DNA from: JAYZDF01 sp036337945
Lineage (GTDB): Bacteria > Myxococcota > Kuafuiibacteriia > Kuafuiibacteriales > Kuafuiibacteriaceae
Reading direction: 5' to 3'
Length of the DNA stretch: 23,352 nucleotides
NCBI GenBank assembly: GCA_036337945.1
Contig: JAYZDF010000003.1
Span: 1 to 23,352, forward strand
Numbering within the stretch: position 1 is the first letter of the stretch; every line of letters begins with the position of its first letter. Shown piece by piece: positions 16,256 through 22,715 of this stretch. A model generated the notes under the pieces. That model did not search any database. It was not told where the DNA came from and was given only the letters and a program-made list of their open reading frames with translations. The position numbers and the translations under genes were made by a program.

Positions 16256-16465
16256 AGCGTATCTTCTGATGATCACTCGTGTAATACAATTTTCTGCCAA
16301 GCGATCGAAGCTTAGCTTGAGCCCGAAGCGTGACATTATTCGTCAACGTAAAGTTCACGTAATTGTAGGACGACTTACTACTTTAGCTTCCGCTGTATGC
16401 ATCAAGTTGGGAGTGAGAGAGCGGTTTACCATCGATTCACTTTTCTTCAAAAGGATCGCTGTGTC

Positions 16466-17416
16466 ATGAAATCAATAAAGCCCAGCCGAACGTCACCTGC
16501 TAGAAAAAAAGTGAATCGCACACGGCGGAGGATAGATACAAGCACCAATCGAGTCGTCCGCAATAGGAAGTCCAAACCGAGAAACACTTCAAAAGTTAAA
16601 AAAGCGAGACGGAGCAGCCCAAACATTTCATGGCGCCGAGTAGGGCTTGGTTCGTTGGCTGTGATGGGTGCGCTAGCACTGGGAACAGCGATATCGTTCG
16701 GGGCGAATGAAGCGTATCAGTTGATCACTTCCTCAGAGGTTTTTGAGATTGATGAGATCATTGTCGCTGGCACTGAAAAAGCAGATAAAGAAACAATCAA
16801 GTCTTTGTCCGGAGCGAGGCTCAACGAAAATATTTTTACTATGAATCTCGACGTTGTTCAAAAGGGAGTCGCGGCTCATCCTTGGGTGCGCTCGGTTCAC
16901 GTCGAACGAAAACTGCCGCGCAAGCTGCTCATAACAGTCACTGAGTTTGAACCTGTTTTGATGCTTGCTCTTGAAGAATTGTATTATGTGAACTCTTTAG
17001 GCCGGATTGTGAAACGATACACTCCTGGCGAAAATCTCTCGTTACCGTTGGTGACCGGATTGACGAGAGATGACTTTGAAAAAGACGAACTCAATGCTCG
17101 GAGTCGTTTATCGAAGGCAATTAGCTTTCTTAATGAATATAAGAGAGTGACGGGTGAAGAAGCCCAGACAATAAATGAACTTTATTTGGACCCAGTTCTC
17201 GGACTGGAGTTCTTGCCGCTCGGAGAGCAGTGGAGAGTAAAGGTTGGTAACCCTCCGTGGCGGCAAAAAATTAAGCAATGGGAACGGATAAGGAACAACT
17301 CAGAACTTAGAGAACTTAATGCCAGGGAGGTCATACTTGGCGGCAAGCGTAGACCAGAAAGGGTGGTCATGCGCATGTCTAGTTCTCGAAGAAATGGGTT
17401 GGGAGGGGCTCTGTAA
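16466..17416 (+). CDS. ftsQ: FtsQ, divisome protein with POTRA domain
   Basis: This 316-residue bitopic protein links early and late divisome. The N-terminal 58 residues are extremely basic (about 23 Lys/Arg, one acidic residue), followed by a membrane helix (about 59-80). A POTRA domain (about 93-162) contains FEIDEIIVAGTEKADKETI and HPWVRSVHVERKLPRKLLI, then the FtsQ beta domain with EPVLMLALEELYYVNSLGRI. The C terminus is basic again. An in-frame ATG at 16397 would add 23 residues of poor quality; ATG 16466 with AAGGA (16451-16455) 10 nt upstream is preferred. The stop overlaps the ftsA ATG by 1 nt. It is preceded by its own spacer and candidate promoter, so ftsQAZ may be transcribed apart from the mur block. 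Confidence 0.92.
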   Translation: MKSIKPSRTSPARKKVNRTRRRIDTSTNRVVRNRKSKPRNTSKVKKARRSSPNISWRRVGLGSLAVMGALALGTAISFGANEAYQLITSSEVFEIDEIIVAGTEKADKETIKSLSGARLNENIFTMNLDVVQKGVAAHPWVRSVHVERKLPRKLLITVTEFEPVLMLALEELYYVNSLGRIVKRYTPGENLSLPLVTGLTRDDFEKDELNARSRLSKAISFLNEYKRVTGEEAQTINELYLDPVLGLEFLPLGEQWRVKVGNPPWRQKIKQWERIRNNSELRELNAREVILGGKRRPERVVMRMSSSRRNGLGGAL

Positions 17417-18660
17417 TGGCCAAAAAAGATAATATCGTCGTGGGATTGGATATCGGTACGACGAAAGTATGTGCAATTGTTGGCGAAGTGTCAGACGACG
17501 GTATCGACATCATTGGATTTGGTTCAGCACCATCGGAAGGTTTGCGAAAAGGTGTTGTTGTTAATATAGCGGCTACGGTCGAATCGATTCGTCAGGCAGT
17601 CGCCGAAGCGGAATTGATGGCTGGTTATGACATCACGACTGTGTATCCCGGGATTGCGGGCGGACACATTCGTGGATTCAATAGCCATGGTATTGTCGCG
17701 GTTCAAAATGGTGAGGTTTCTTCTCTCGATGTTTCTCGAGTGATTGATGCGGCGAAAGCTGTAGCGATTCCTCAGGATAGAGAAGTCATTCACGTGCTTC
17801 CACAGCAATACATCATAGATGATCAGGATGGAATCACAGAGCCTCACGGAATGAGTGCGGTCAGACTCGAAGTTAGAGTGCATATTGTCACCGCTGCGGT
17901 TTCTGCCGTCGAGAATATCCTCAAGTGTTGCGCACAAGCGGGGCTTCATGTTCCTCAGGTCGTTCTTGAGCAATTGGCGAGTTCACATGCTGCTTTGACT
18001 AGCGATGAGAAAGATTTGGGCGCAGCTTTGATTGATATCGGTGGTGGAACGACTGATATCGCCATTTTCAATGAAGGTGCCATCGTACACACCGCGGTTT
18101 TGCCAATAGGCGGCAATCATCTCACTAACGATATAGCGATAGGGATTCGAACACCGAACGACGAAGCAGAGAAGATCAAAAAACGATACGGCTCTGCACT
18201 CGCTTCAAATGTGAGTAGTGATGAGACCATTGAAGTGCCATCAGTCGGGGGCCGCAAGCCTCGAGTGCTTTCAAGACAGATTTTGTGCGAGATTATCGAA
18301 CCACGGGTTGAAGAGATCTTCTCTCTCGTGCGTGAAGAAATTCAGAACACGGGATACGAGGATCTTTTGGCGAGTGGAGTCGTAATTACGGGTGGAGCTG
18401 CTCTGCTGTCTGAGATGACATCAATAGCGGATGACGTTCTTGGGCTTCCCGTTCGTCTTGGTGTTCCTCGCGGGATCGGTGGTCTCGTTGATGTTGTAAA
18501 AAGCCCGATGTATGCGACCGGCGTTGGTCTTGTTCATTACGGTGCAACCCAAGCAGGTATGGGGTTGTCGGCTAATCGACTAGACTCTCTTGGTCACAAT
18601 CCAAAAAGAAGAAAAACAGGTTTTCAAAAAATTAAGGACAAATTCGCAGCAATGTTCTAG
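17416..18660 (+). CDS. ftsA: FtsA, actin-like membrane anchor of the Z ring
   Basis: This 414-residue actin-family ATPase tethers FtsZ to the inner membrane. Phosphate 1 motif GLDIGTTKVCAIVGE is at 10-24, the SHS2/1C domain follows (with HVLPQQYIIDD, 126-136), phosphate 2 DIGGGTTDIAIF is at 207-218, and the adenosine motif VVITGGAALL at 322-331. The C-terminal end (about 397-414, KRRKTGFQKIKDKFAAMF) is the amphipathic membrane-targeting helix. GGGAGGGG at 17401-17408, inside the end of ftsQ, provides a strong ribosome site 7 nt before the ATG. Confidence 0.97.
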   Translation: MAKKDNIVVGLDIGTTKVCAIVGEVSDDGIDIIGFGSAPSEGLRKGVVVNIAATVESIRQAVAEAELMAGYDITTVYPGIAGGHIRGFNSHGIVAVQNGEVSSLDVSRVIDAAKAVAIPQDREVIHVLPQQYIIDDQDGITEPHGMSAVRLEVRVHIVTAAVSAVENILKCCAQAGLHVPQVVLEQLASSHAALTSDEKDLGAALIDIGGGTTDIAIFNEGAIVHTAVLPIGGNHLTNDIAIGIRTPNDEAEKIKKRYGSALASNVSSDETIEVPSVGGRKPRVLSRQILCEIIEPRVEEIFSLVREEIQNTGYEDLLASGVVITGGAALLSEMTSIADDVLGLPVRLGVPRGIGGLVDVVKSPMYATGVGLVHYGATQAGMGLSANRLDSLGHNPKRRKTGFQKIKDKFAAMF

Positions 18661-18673
18661 CGAAAAATGATAA

Positions 18674-18687
18674 GGGGAAAAACAATG
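18674..18687 (+). promoter_or_regulatory. Shine-Dalgarno that sets the ftsZ start
   Basis: GGGG at 18674-18677 (within AAGGGG) lies 7 nt before ATG 18685. An in-frame ATG at 18667 would read through this site and add six residues absent from normal FtsZ, so 18685 is preferred. Confidence 0.75.
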
Positions 18688-19896
18688 ATTGAATTCAGTG
18701 AGACAGAACGTAGAGACGCAGTGCTAAAAGTTTTCGGTGTTGGCGGCGGTGGCGGTAACGCTCTCAAGACAATGATCGAATCCGGATTAGACGGTGTAGA
18801 ATTCGTTATCGCTAATACGGATGTACAAGCATTGCGCGGAAGCAAAGCTGCGAATAAAATTCAACTGGGCCAGAATCTTACCAAAGGACTTGGCGCAGGC
18901 GCGAACCCTGAGGTTGGCAGAAGTGCCGCCCTAGAAGACCGTGATCGCATAGCCGATATGATTGGCGACGCAGATATGGTTTTCATTACCGCTGGTATGG
19001 GTGGTGGAACTGGTACAGGTGCTGCACCCGTTATCGCCGAGGTTGCGAGGGCCTCAGGAGCTCTCACCGTCGGTGTTGTAACCAAGCCATTTATGTTCGA
19101 AGGGAGACGTCGTGCACGTCAGGCAGACGAGGGCATCAAAGAACTTCGGGATGTTGTCGATACACTGATCACCATTCCTAACAATCGTCTATTGGAGATT
19201 GCTGGTGAGAGTACCGCGATGGTTGATGCATTCAAGAAAGCAGACGAGGTTTTGTTGAACGCTGTGAAGGGCATCTCTGATGTGATTAACGTACACGGTC
19301 TTATCAATGTTGATTTTGCAGATGTTCAGACGATTATGCAGAATCAAGGGATGGCCTTGATGGGTAGCGGCCGTGCCTCTGGCGATAGCCGCGCTGTGGA
19401 TGCTGCGATGGCAGCCATCAATAGCCCGCTGCTAGACGACATAGACATTGCCGGAGCGATGGGCATCCTTATCAATATTACGGGCGGAAGTAGCCTTACC
19501 CTGCATGAAGTCAACGCTGCATCCATGACAATCGCCGATGCGGCCCATGAAGACGCAAATATCATCTTCGGGTCAGTGATTGATGAGAGCTTTGGAGACG
19601 ACGTAAAGATTACGGTCATTGCAACTGGCTTTGAAGGACCTCGATTGTCGCCTCGTCGCAATGCTTCTTCGCAAGCGAGACGTCACGAATCAGAAATTCC
19701 ACGAGTAATGAGTTCTCGCCCGCCAGTTCGCGCTGAAAACTTGGATACTCCTACTCACATCAGACAGAGATGGGCAGAGGAAGGGTCACAGGGACCAAAA
19801 ACTTATGGTTCTTCTCAGGCTTCGATACCTCCGCAAACGGATTATGATGGGAACACTCTTGATATTCCGACCTTTCTCAGGCGTCAAGCGGACTAA
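18685..19896 (+). CDS. ftsZ: FtsZ, tubulin-like GTPase that forms the division ring
   Basis: The 403-residue protein polymerises with GTP into the Z ring. Seen in order: FGVGGGGGNALKTMIESGLDGVEF-type N-terminal nucleotide region (17-40), the tubulin signature GGGTGTGAAPVIAE (107-120), the N165-N168 region TIPNNRLLEIA, the T7 synergy loop NVDFADVQTIM (208-218), the C-terminal domain to about 316, a roughly 70-residue variable linker, and the conserved tail peptide DIPTFLRRQAD (393-403) that binds FtsA. Length and all key motifs are normal. It starts 24 nt after ftsA and is followed by a 41-nt gap with no visible terminator before the pilotin-like gene. Confidence 0.98.
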   Translation: MIEFSETERRDAVLKVFGVGGGGGNALKTMIESGLDGVEFVIANTDVQALRGSKAANKIQLGQNLTKGLGAGANPEVGRSAALEDRDRIADMIGDADMVFITAGMGGGTGTGAAPVIAEVARASGALTVGVVTKPFMFEGRRRARQADEGIKELRDVVDTLITIPNNRLLEIAGESTAMVDAFKKADEVLLNAVKGISDVINVHGLINVDFADVQTIMQNQGMALMGSGRASGDSRAVDAAMAAINSPLLDDIDIAGAMGILINITGGSSLTLHEVNAASMTIADAAHEDANIIFGSVIDESFGDDVKITVIATGFEGPRLSPRRNASSQARRHESEIPRVMSSRPPVRAENLDTPTHIRQRWAEEGSQGPKTYGSSQASIPPQTDYDGNTLDIPTFLRRQAD

Positions 19897-19925
19897 GTAT
19901 TCCATGTCGTCTCTCCAGATGATTT

Positions 19926-19940
19926 GAGGATAAATTTTTG
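19926..19940 (+). promoter_or_regulatory. Shine-Dalgarno and TTG start of the pilotin fusion ORF
   Basis: GAGGA at 19926-19930 lies 7 nt before a TTG at 19938, the first good start of the long frame. TTG is rare in this window, where other starts are ATG or GTG. Confidence 0.6.
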
Positions 19941-21413
19941 CTTCGTGTTGAACCTAGCCTCAAACAACTGGCAATAGAACGGGCAAGCATTGTTCGATTA
20001 TTCGTTTCGCAAAACTCGCCGCTCATCAACCTAGAAGGAATAGGAGTGGGTTCGACCTCAGCAGTTGTTGTTCTGACAATCACCTCTGAGGGGCAATTTC
20101 AGGTTTTTGCGCACTTGGGACAAAGTGAAACTGCTGATGCTTACGTATATGTTTGCGAATCAGAGTTTATCGATGAAGCACATACGAGAGCCGAATTCGA
20201 TGAGGGCGTACGTTTTATGGAGTCTCTTGGTTTAGACATGATGGATACTAAATTTGAAGAACAGTCATTGATTGAGCAAACTCGGCTAATAGGGAGCTTG
20301 GCTGCTTTTCAAAATCAGGTTTCGACGAAAACAGATTTTGCAGGAGTGTCGCGAGTTGTCCATCGTTCAGCTCTTCGTGCGACCCGCCGAACAAAACCGT
20401 ATCCAACCCAAGATTCCTCGCAAACCGAAGCTGTTGCTGCCAAGTCACCGCTGGATGGGGCGCTTTCTAGTGAAGTGTTTTCACTCGAAGAAATTGTTTC
20501 CACCAAAGAGTCGATGGCGGCAATTGATCCGACTGAATGCCTTCCTGACGTTGAAGATGAAGCTATGGAACATTGGGACGACGAGGGGACGGGGCAAGAC
20601 AATGGAGCAATTATGCGGATAGGACGTCTCTTTTCGACCTTTCTATTTCCCCTTCTTATTCTTCTCAGCGTGACGAATTGCGCGCAGGTCACTCAAAAAA
20701 ACAAAACATTGTCGCCAGCGGCCCAGACTCAAATTGATATAGGCCATGAGCACCTGAAGCACTCTCGATGGCGAGCTGCACTGCAAGTATTCGAAGGAGT
20801 TATTCGGGTAAACGGCAGTGCCCGCGATGCCCATTATGGGGCGGCTTTGGCCTATATTCAGCTTGGGCAATTGCCTTTGGCAGAAGAACAGCTCCGTAAC
20901 GCAATCAAGGCTGACGCAGACTGGTCGGTTGCGAAAAACAGTCTCGCGAGTTTGCTAGTGGACCAAAATCGATGTGATGAAGCGATTGGCCTGCTTGAGA
21001 AAGTCCGCGCCGATATCATGTATCCTACTCCGTGGTATGCCGATTTCCACTTTGCTCGGGCTCTGGCTTGTCGAGGACAAAGGGCAGAGGCGGTATTGGC
21101 TCTGCAGAAGCTCGTGACCGGACGTCCTGAGTTTTGTGCGGGATATCTAAAATTAGCGGAATTTGCTGTGGTCGAAAAACAGTTTGAAGTAGCATTACGC
21201 GGCTGCGAGCAGTTCCAAAGTGTATGCGAAGGCAATAAAAGAATAAAAGCCTACTTGACTGAGGAGCACTCCTGCATGTGTGATTTTTGGGCCGGCCGAG
21301 CGCATCTCGGTTTGGGAGATATTGAATCGGGCCGTTCTGAGTTTTTATCGTGTCGGTCCAACGGAGAATATGGGCGACGGGTTCGTCAAGCCTTGGAACT
21401 ATTGAATGAGTGA
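19938..21413 (+). CDS. unrecognised N-terminal domain fused in frame to a Tgl/PilW-type TPR pilotin
   Basis: One frame of 491 codons. Residues 1-125 form a soluble alpha/beta-looking domain (VVVLTITSEGQFQVFAHLG; FDEGVRFMESLGLDMMD) that I do not recognise, and 126-225 are a Ser/Glu/Asp-rich linker. Residues 226-248 read as a complete signal peptide: MRIGR, a hydrophobic core, then SVTNC (Cys248), a lipobox with an unusual Asn at -1. TPR repeats follow (about 255-410), with MYPTPWYADFHFARAL matching the PilF/PilW/Tgl family, whose members are outer-membrane lipoproteins that help type IV pilus secretins assemble. As one protein it would have a cytoplasmic head, one membrane helix and periplasmic TPRs. 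Alternatively the pilotin is made separately from the internal ATG at 20613. It overlaps the next gene by 8 nt and follows ftsZ by 41 nt. Confidence 0.8.
   Translation: MLRVEPSLKQLAIERASIVRLFVSQNSPLINLEGIGVGSTSAVVVLTITSEGQFQVFAHLGQSETADAYVYVCESEFIDEAHTRAEFDEGVRFMESLGLDMMDTKFEEQSLIEQTRLIGSLAAFQNQVSTKTDFAGVSRVVHRSALRATRRTKPYPTQDSSQTEAVAAKSPLDGALSSEVFSLEEIVSTKESMAAIDPTECLPDVEDEAMEHWDDEGTGQDNGAIMRIGRLFSTFLFPLLILLSVTNCAQVTQKNKTLSPAAQTQIDIGHEHLKHSRWRAALQVFEGVIRVNGSARDAHYGAALAYIQLGQLPLAEEQLRNAIKADADWSVAKNSLASLLVDQNRCDEAIGLLEKVRADIMYPTPWYADFHFARALACRGQRAEAVLALQKLVTGRPEFCAGYLKLAEFAVVEKQFEVALRGCEQFQSVCEGNKRIKAYLTEEHSCMCDFWAGRAHLGLGDIESGRSEFLSCRSNGEYGRRVRQALELLNE
20604..20615 (+). promoter_or_regulatory. 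internal Shine-Dalgarno and ATG for a stand-alone pilotin lipoprotein
   Basis: GGAG at 20604-20607 stands 5 nt before an in-frame ATG at 20613 (residue 226 of the long frame). Translation from here gives a 266-residue lipoprotein beginning MRIGRLFSTFLF with Cys23, which is about the normal size of Tgl/PilW proteins. The +1 frame stops at TAG 20620-20622, as would be expected if an upstream gene once ended here with a short overlap. Confidence 0.55.
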
Positions 21414-21801
21414 AAACGGTGTCACTTCGAATCAGGTTGAATCTGCTGCAGAAGAGCTTTCTCGGGCGATTAGAGCCGGTTTAGAAAATGCCGATATGGA
21501 CCCGAAAACACTAGTGGATCGGCTTCGACTTTCACCTGATACTTTAACGTACTTTCTTGAAGGCAGAGAACTGAGCTTTATGCCTGCCGTTTACGTACAC
21601 GGTTACCTTACCCAAATTGCCGAGGTCTTAGCGCTAGACCCCGAAGTATTGTGCGAGTTATACGACCGAGCGTTTCCGCCTCGGGATGCCACAGATGACC
21701 TCATGGAGCTTCCTCAGCTCCCATTTAAGCGTGCTTTATTGACTGCTGGGGTAGCCGGTGTAGGCCTTTTAGCAGTACTCGTGGCGGTATTTGGTTCCTA
21801 A
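21406..21801 (+). CDS. minimal RodZ-like HTH protein with C-terminal membrane helix
   Basis: This 131-residue protein carries a RodZ-type (HTH_25) domain at about 14-90. The typical run is LSPDTLTYFLEGRELSFMP followed by VYVHGYLTQIAEVLALDPE, the R-x-[YF]-[VL]-x-G-[YF]-[LV] region of RodZ. A 20-residue hydrophobic helix (about 109-129) ends the protein after two more residues. RodZ in E. coli binds MreB by its HTH domain and has a periplasmic domain after the membrane helix; that domain is absent here. It begins within the end of the pilotin gene (8-nt overlap), implying coupled translation. A DNA-binding role cannot be excluded. Confidence 0.8.
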   Translation: MSENGVTSNQVESAAEELSRAIRAGLENADMDPKTLVDRLRLSPDTLTYFLEGRELSFMPAVYVHGYLTQIAEVLALDPEVLCELYDRAFPPRDATDDLMELPQLPFKRALLTAGVAGVGLLAVLVAVFGS

Positions 21802-21818
21802 GTCCGATATCAGTACTC

Positions 21819-21837
21819 AGGTTTACACTAGGTTTAC
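21819..21837. repeat. AGGTTTAC direct repeat, 11-bp period, upstream of recO
   Basis: AGGTTTAC occurs at 21819-21826 and 21830-21837, one helical turn apart, in the 64-nt gap between the RodZ-like gene and recO. It could be a small operator, or chance. Confidence 0.4.
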
Positions 21838-21865
21838 GGTCAAGAGGTAGGGAGTTCAAACGGTC

Positions 21866-22645
21866 ATGACTGAGAACATGGGCCGTCTGGCGATTGTAGC
21901 GGGAGGTCGCAACTTTGGCGAATCAGACCGAATCATCAATTTCGTCACCGCTGAAGGAAGATTGAGTGCATTTGCGCATGGTGCACGAAAAAGCCGCCGT
22001 CGATTTCGCGGAGTGTTTGAAAATTTTGCCACTGTTTTGTTGGAGTTTGAGCCCAGACAGCGAGCAGGTATGAACACGATACGCGCCGGGAGCGTGGTCA
22101 CTTCTCGTTTGGAGCTGCGGGCCGATCTTGAAAAAATTGCTCTAGCTTCCTACCTCGTTGAGCTTTGCTCTGCGGTCGCTCCAGAAGACGACCCCGCGGA
22201 TGAACTCTTCCTGCTCCTGGAAAAAACCCTAGATTATCTCTGTGAAACTCGAGCCAGCACGGTGATTCGACGAACCTTCGAACTAAAGCTGATTGAGGCA
22301 CTAGGTTATTCGCCACGTCTTGATCGATGCGTTCATTGTGAAACTGACCTTCCTGCCATCTGCTATCTAGATTTTGTCCGAGGTGGAGCGTTTTGCGAAA
22401 CACACGCTGAACAGGCTGTAAAAGTAGGTCCTAAAACTCTGGTCTGGCTGGCCAGTATTTGCGAGGTGCCGGTCGCCAAGAGTGCTTGGGATGCTGCGGC
22501 AGATGACGAAGGGAATGTGAGAATGAGTGATGATTGGGTCCAAACCGCGGCGCTGAAACTTTCGCCCGTGACGGCTCGTTTTTTTGCCCACCTCATTGGA
22601 CGTCCTCTAAAATCGGTTGAACTCCTCCAAACCGTCGCAATATAG
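21866..22645 (+). CDS. recO: RecO, DNA repair mediator protein
   Basis: This 259-residue protein works with RecR (and RecF) to load RecA on SSB-coated single strands. The OB-fold N-terminal domain is seen as AIVAGGRNFGESDRIINFVT (9-28) and GRLSAFAHGARKSRRRF (31-47), then helices (VELCSAVAPEDDPADELF, 98-115), then a zinc-site-like segment with Cys155, Cys158, Cys177 and His180 (CVHCETDL and GGAFCETH). Length is near normal. AGGGAG at 21849-21854 is 11 nt before the ATG; an ATG at 21878 is a less likely alternative. recO followed by glyQ is a gene order known from deltaproteobacteria. Confidence 0.93.
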   Translation: MTENMGRLAIVAGGRNFGESDRIINFVTAEGRLSAFAHGARKSRRRFRGVFENFATVLLEFEPRQRAGMNTIRAGSVVTSRLELRADLEKIALASYLVELCSAVAPEDDPADELFLLLEKTLDYLCETRASTVIRRTFELKLIEALGYSPRLDRCVHCETDLPAICYLDFVRGGAFCETHAEQAVKVGPKTLVWLASICEVPVAKSAWDAAADDEGNVRMSDDWVQTAALKLSPVTARFFAHLIGRPLKSVELLQTVAI

Positions 22646-22715
22646 GCAAAATTTCACTGAAGGCCCATGATCAAAAGGGTGCAACCCGAGTGAGACCGTG
22701 GTAACCGAGCGACAA

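Larger units (their letters stand above)
16044..16465. other. 422-nt non-coding spacer between murB and ftsQ
   Basis: This is the only long gap in the + strand cluster. It holds a hairpin at 16045-16074, a second hairpin at 16120-16141, a 13-bp tandem repeat at 16148-16173, an A-rich tract to about 16200 and a candidate promoter at 16227-16255. I see no credible gene: the one + frame open from 16239 to 16469 has an atypical Arg/Ile-rich translation and no good ribosome site. Many related clusters carry ddl (D-Ala-D-Ala ligase) here; no trace of Ddl is recognisable. Confidence 0.7.

Noticed and set aside
16239..16469. 76-codon + strand frame in the murB-ftsQ spacer
   Set aside because: No Shine-Dalgarno, atypical composition, no resemblance to Ddl or any known protein, and it overlaps the ftsQ start region.
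18667..18684. Earlier ATG for ftsZ
   Set aside because: It would run through the AAGGGG ribosome site and add six residues not usual in FtsZ.
20338..20622. +1-frame reading inside the fusion gene linker, as a possible sign of a frameshift
   Set aside because: Its translation is basic and unlike a natural domain, while frame 0 stays acidic and consistent; only its stop position just past ATG 20613 is of interest.
22646..22715. T-box or other riboswitch before glyQ
   Set aside because: The gap is only 70 nt, with no T-box sequence or specifier stem visible; only a tiny GGGT/ACCC hairpin is present.
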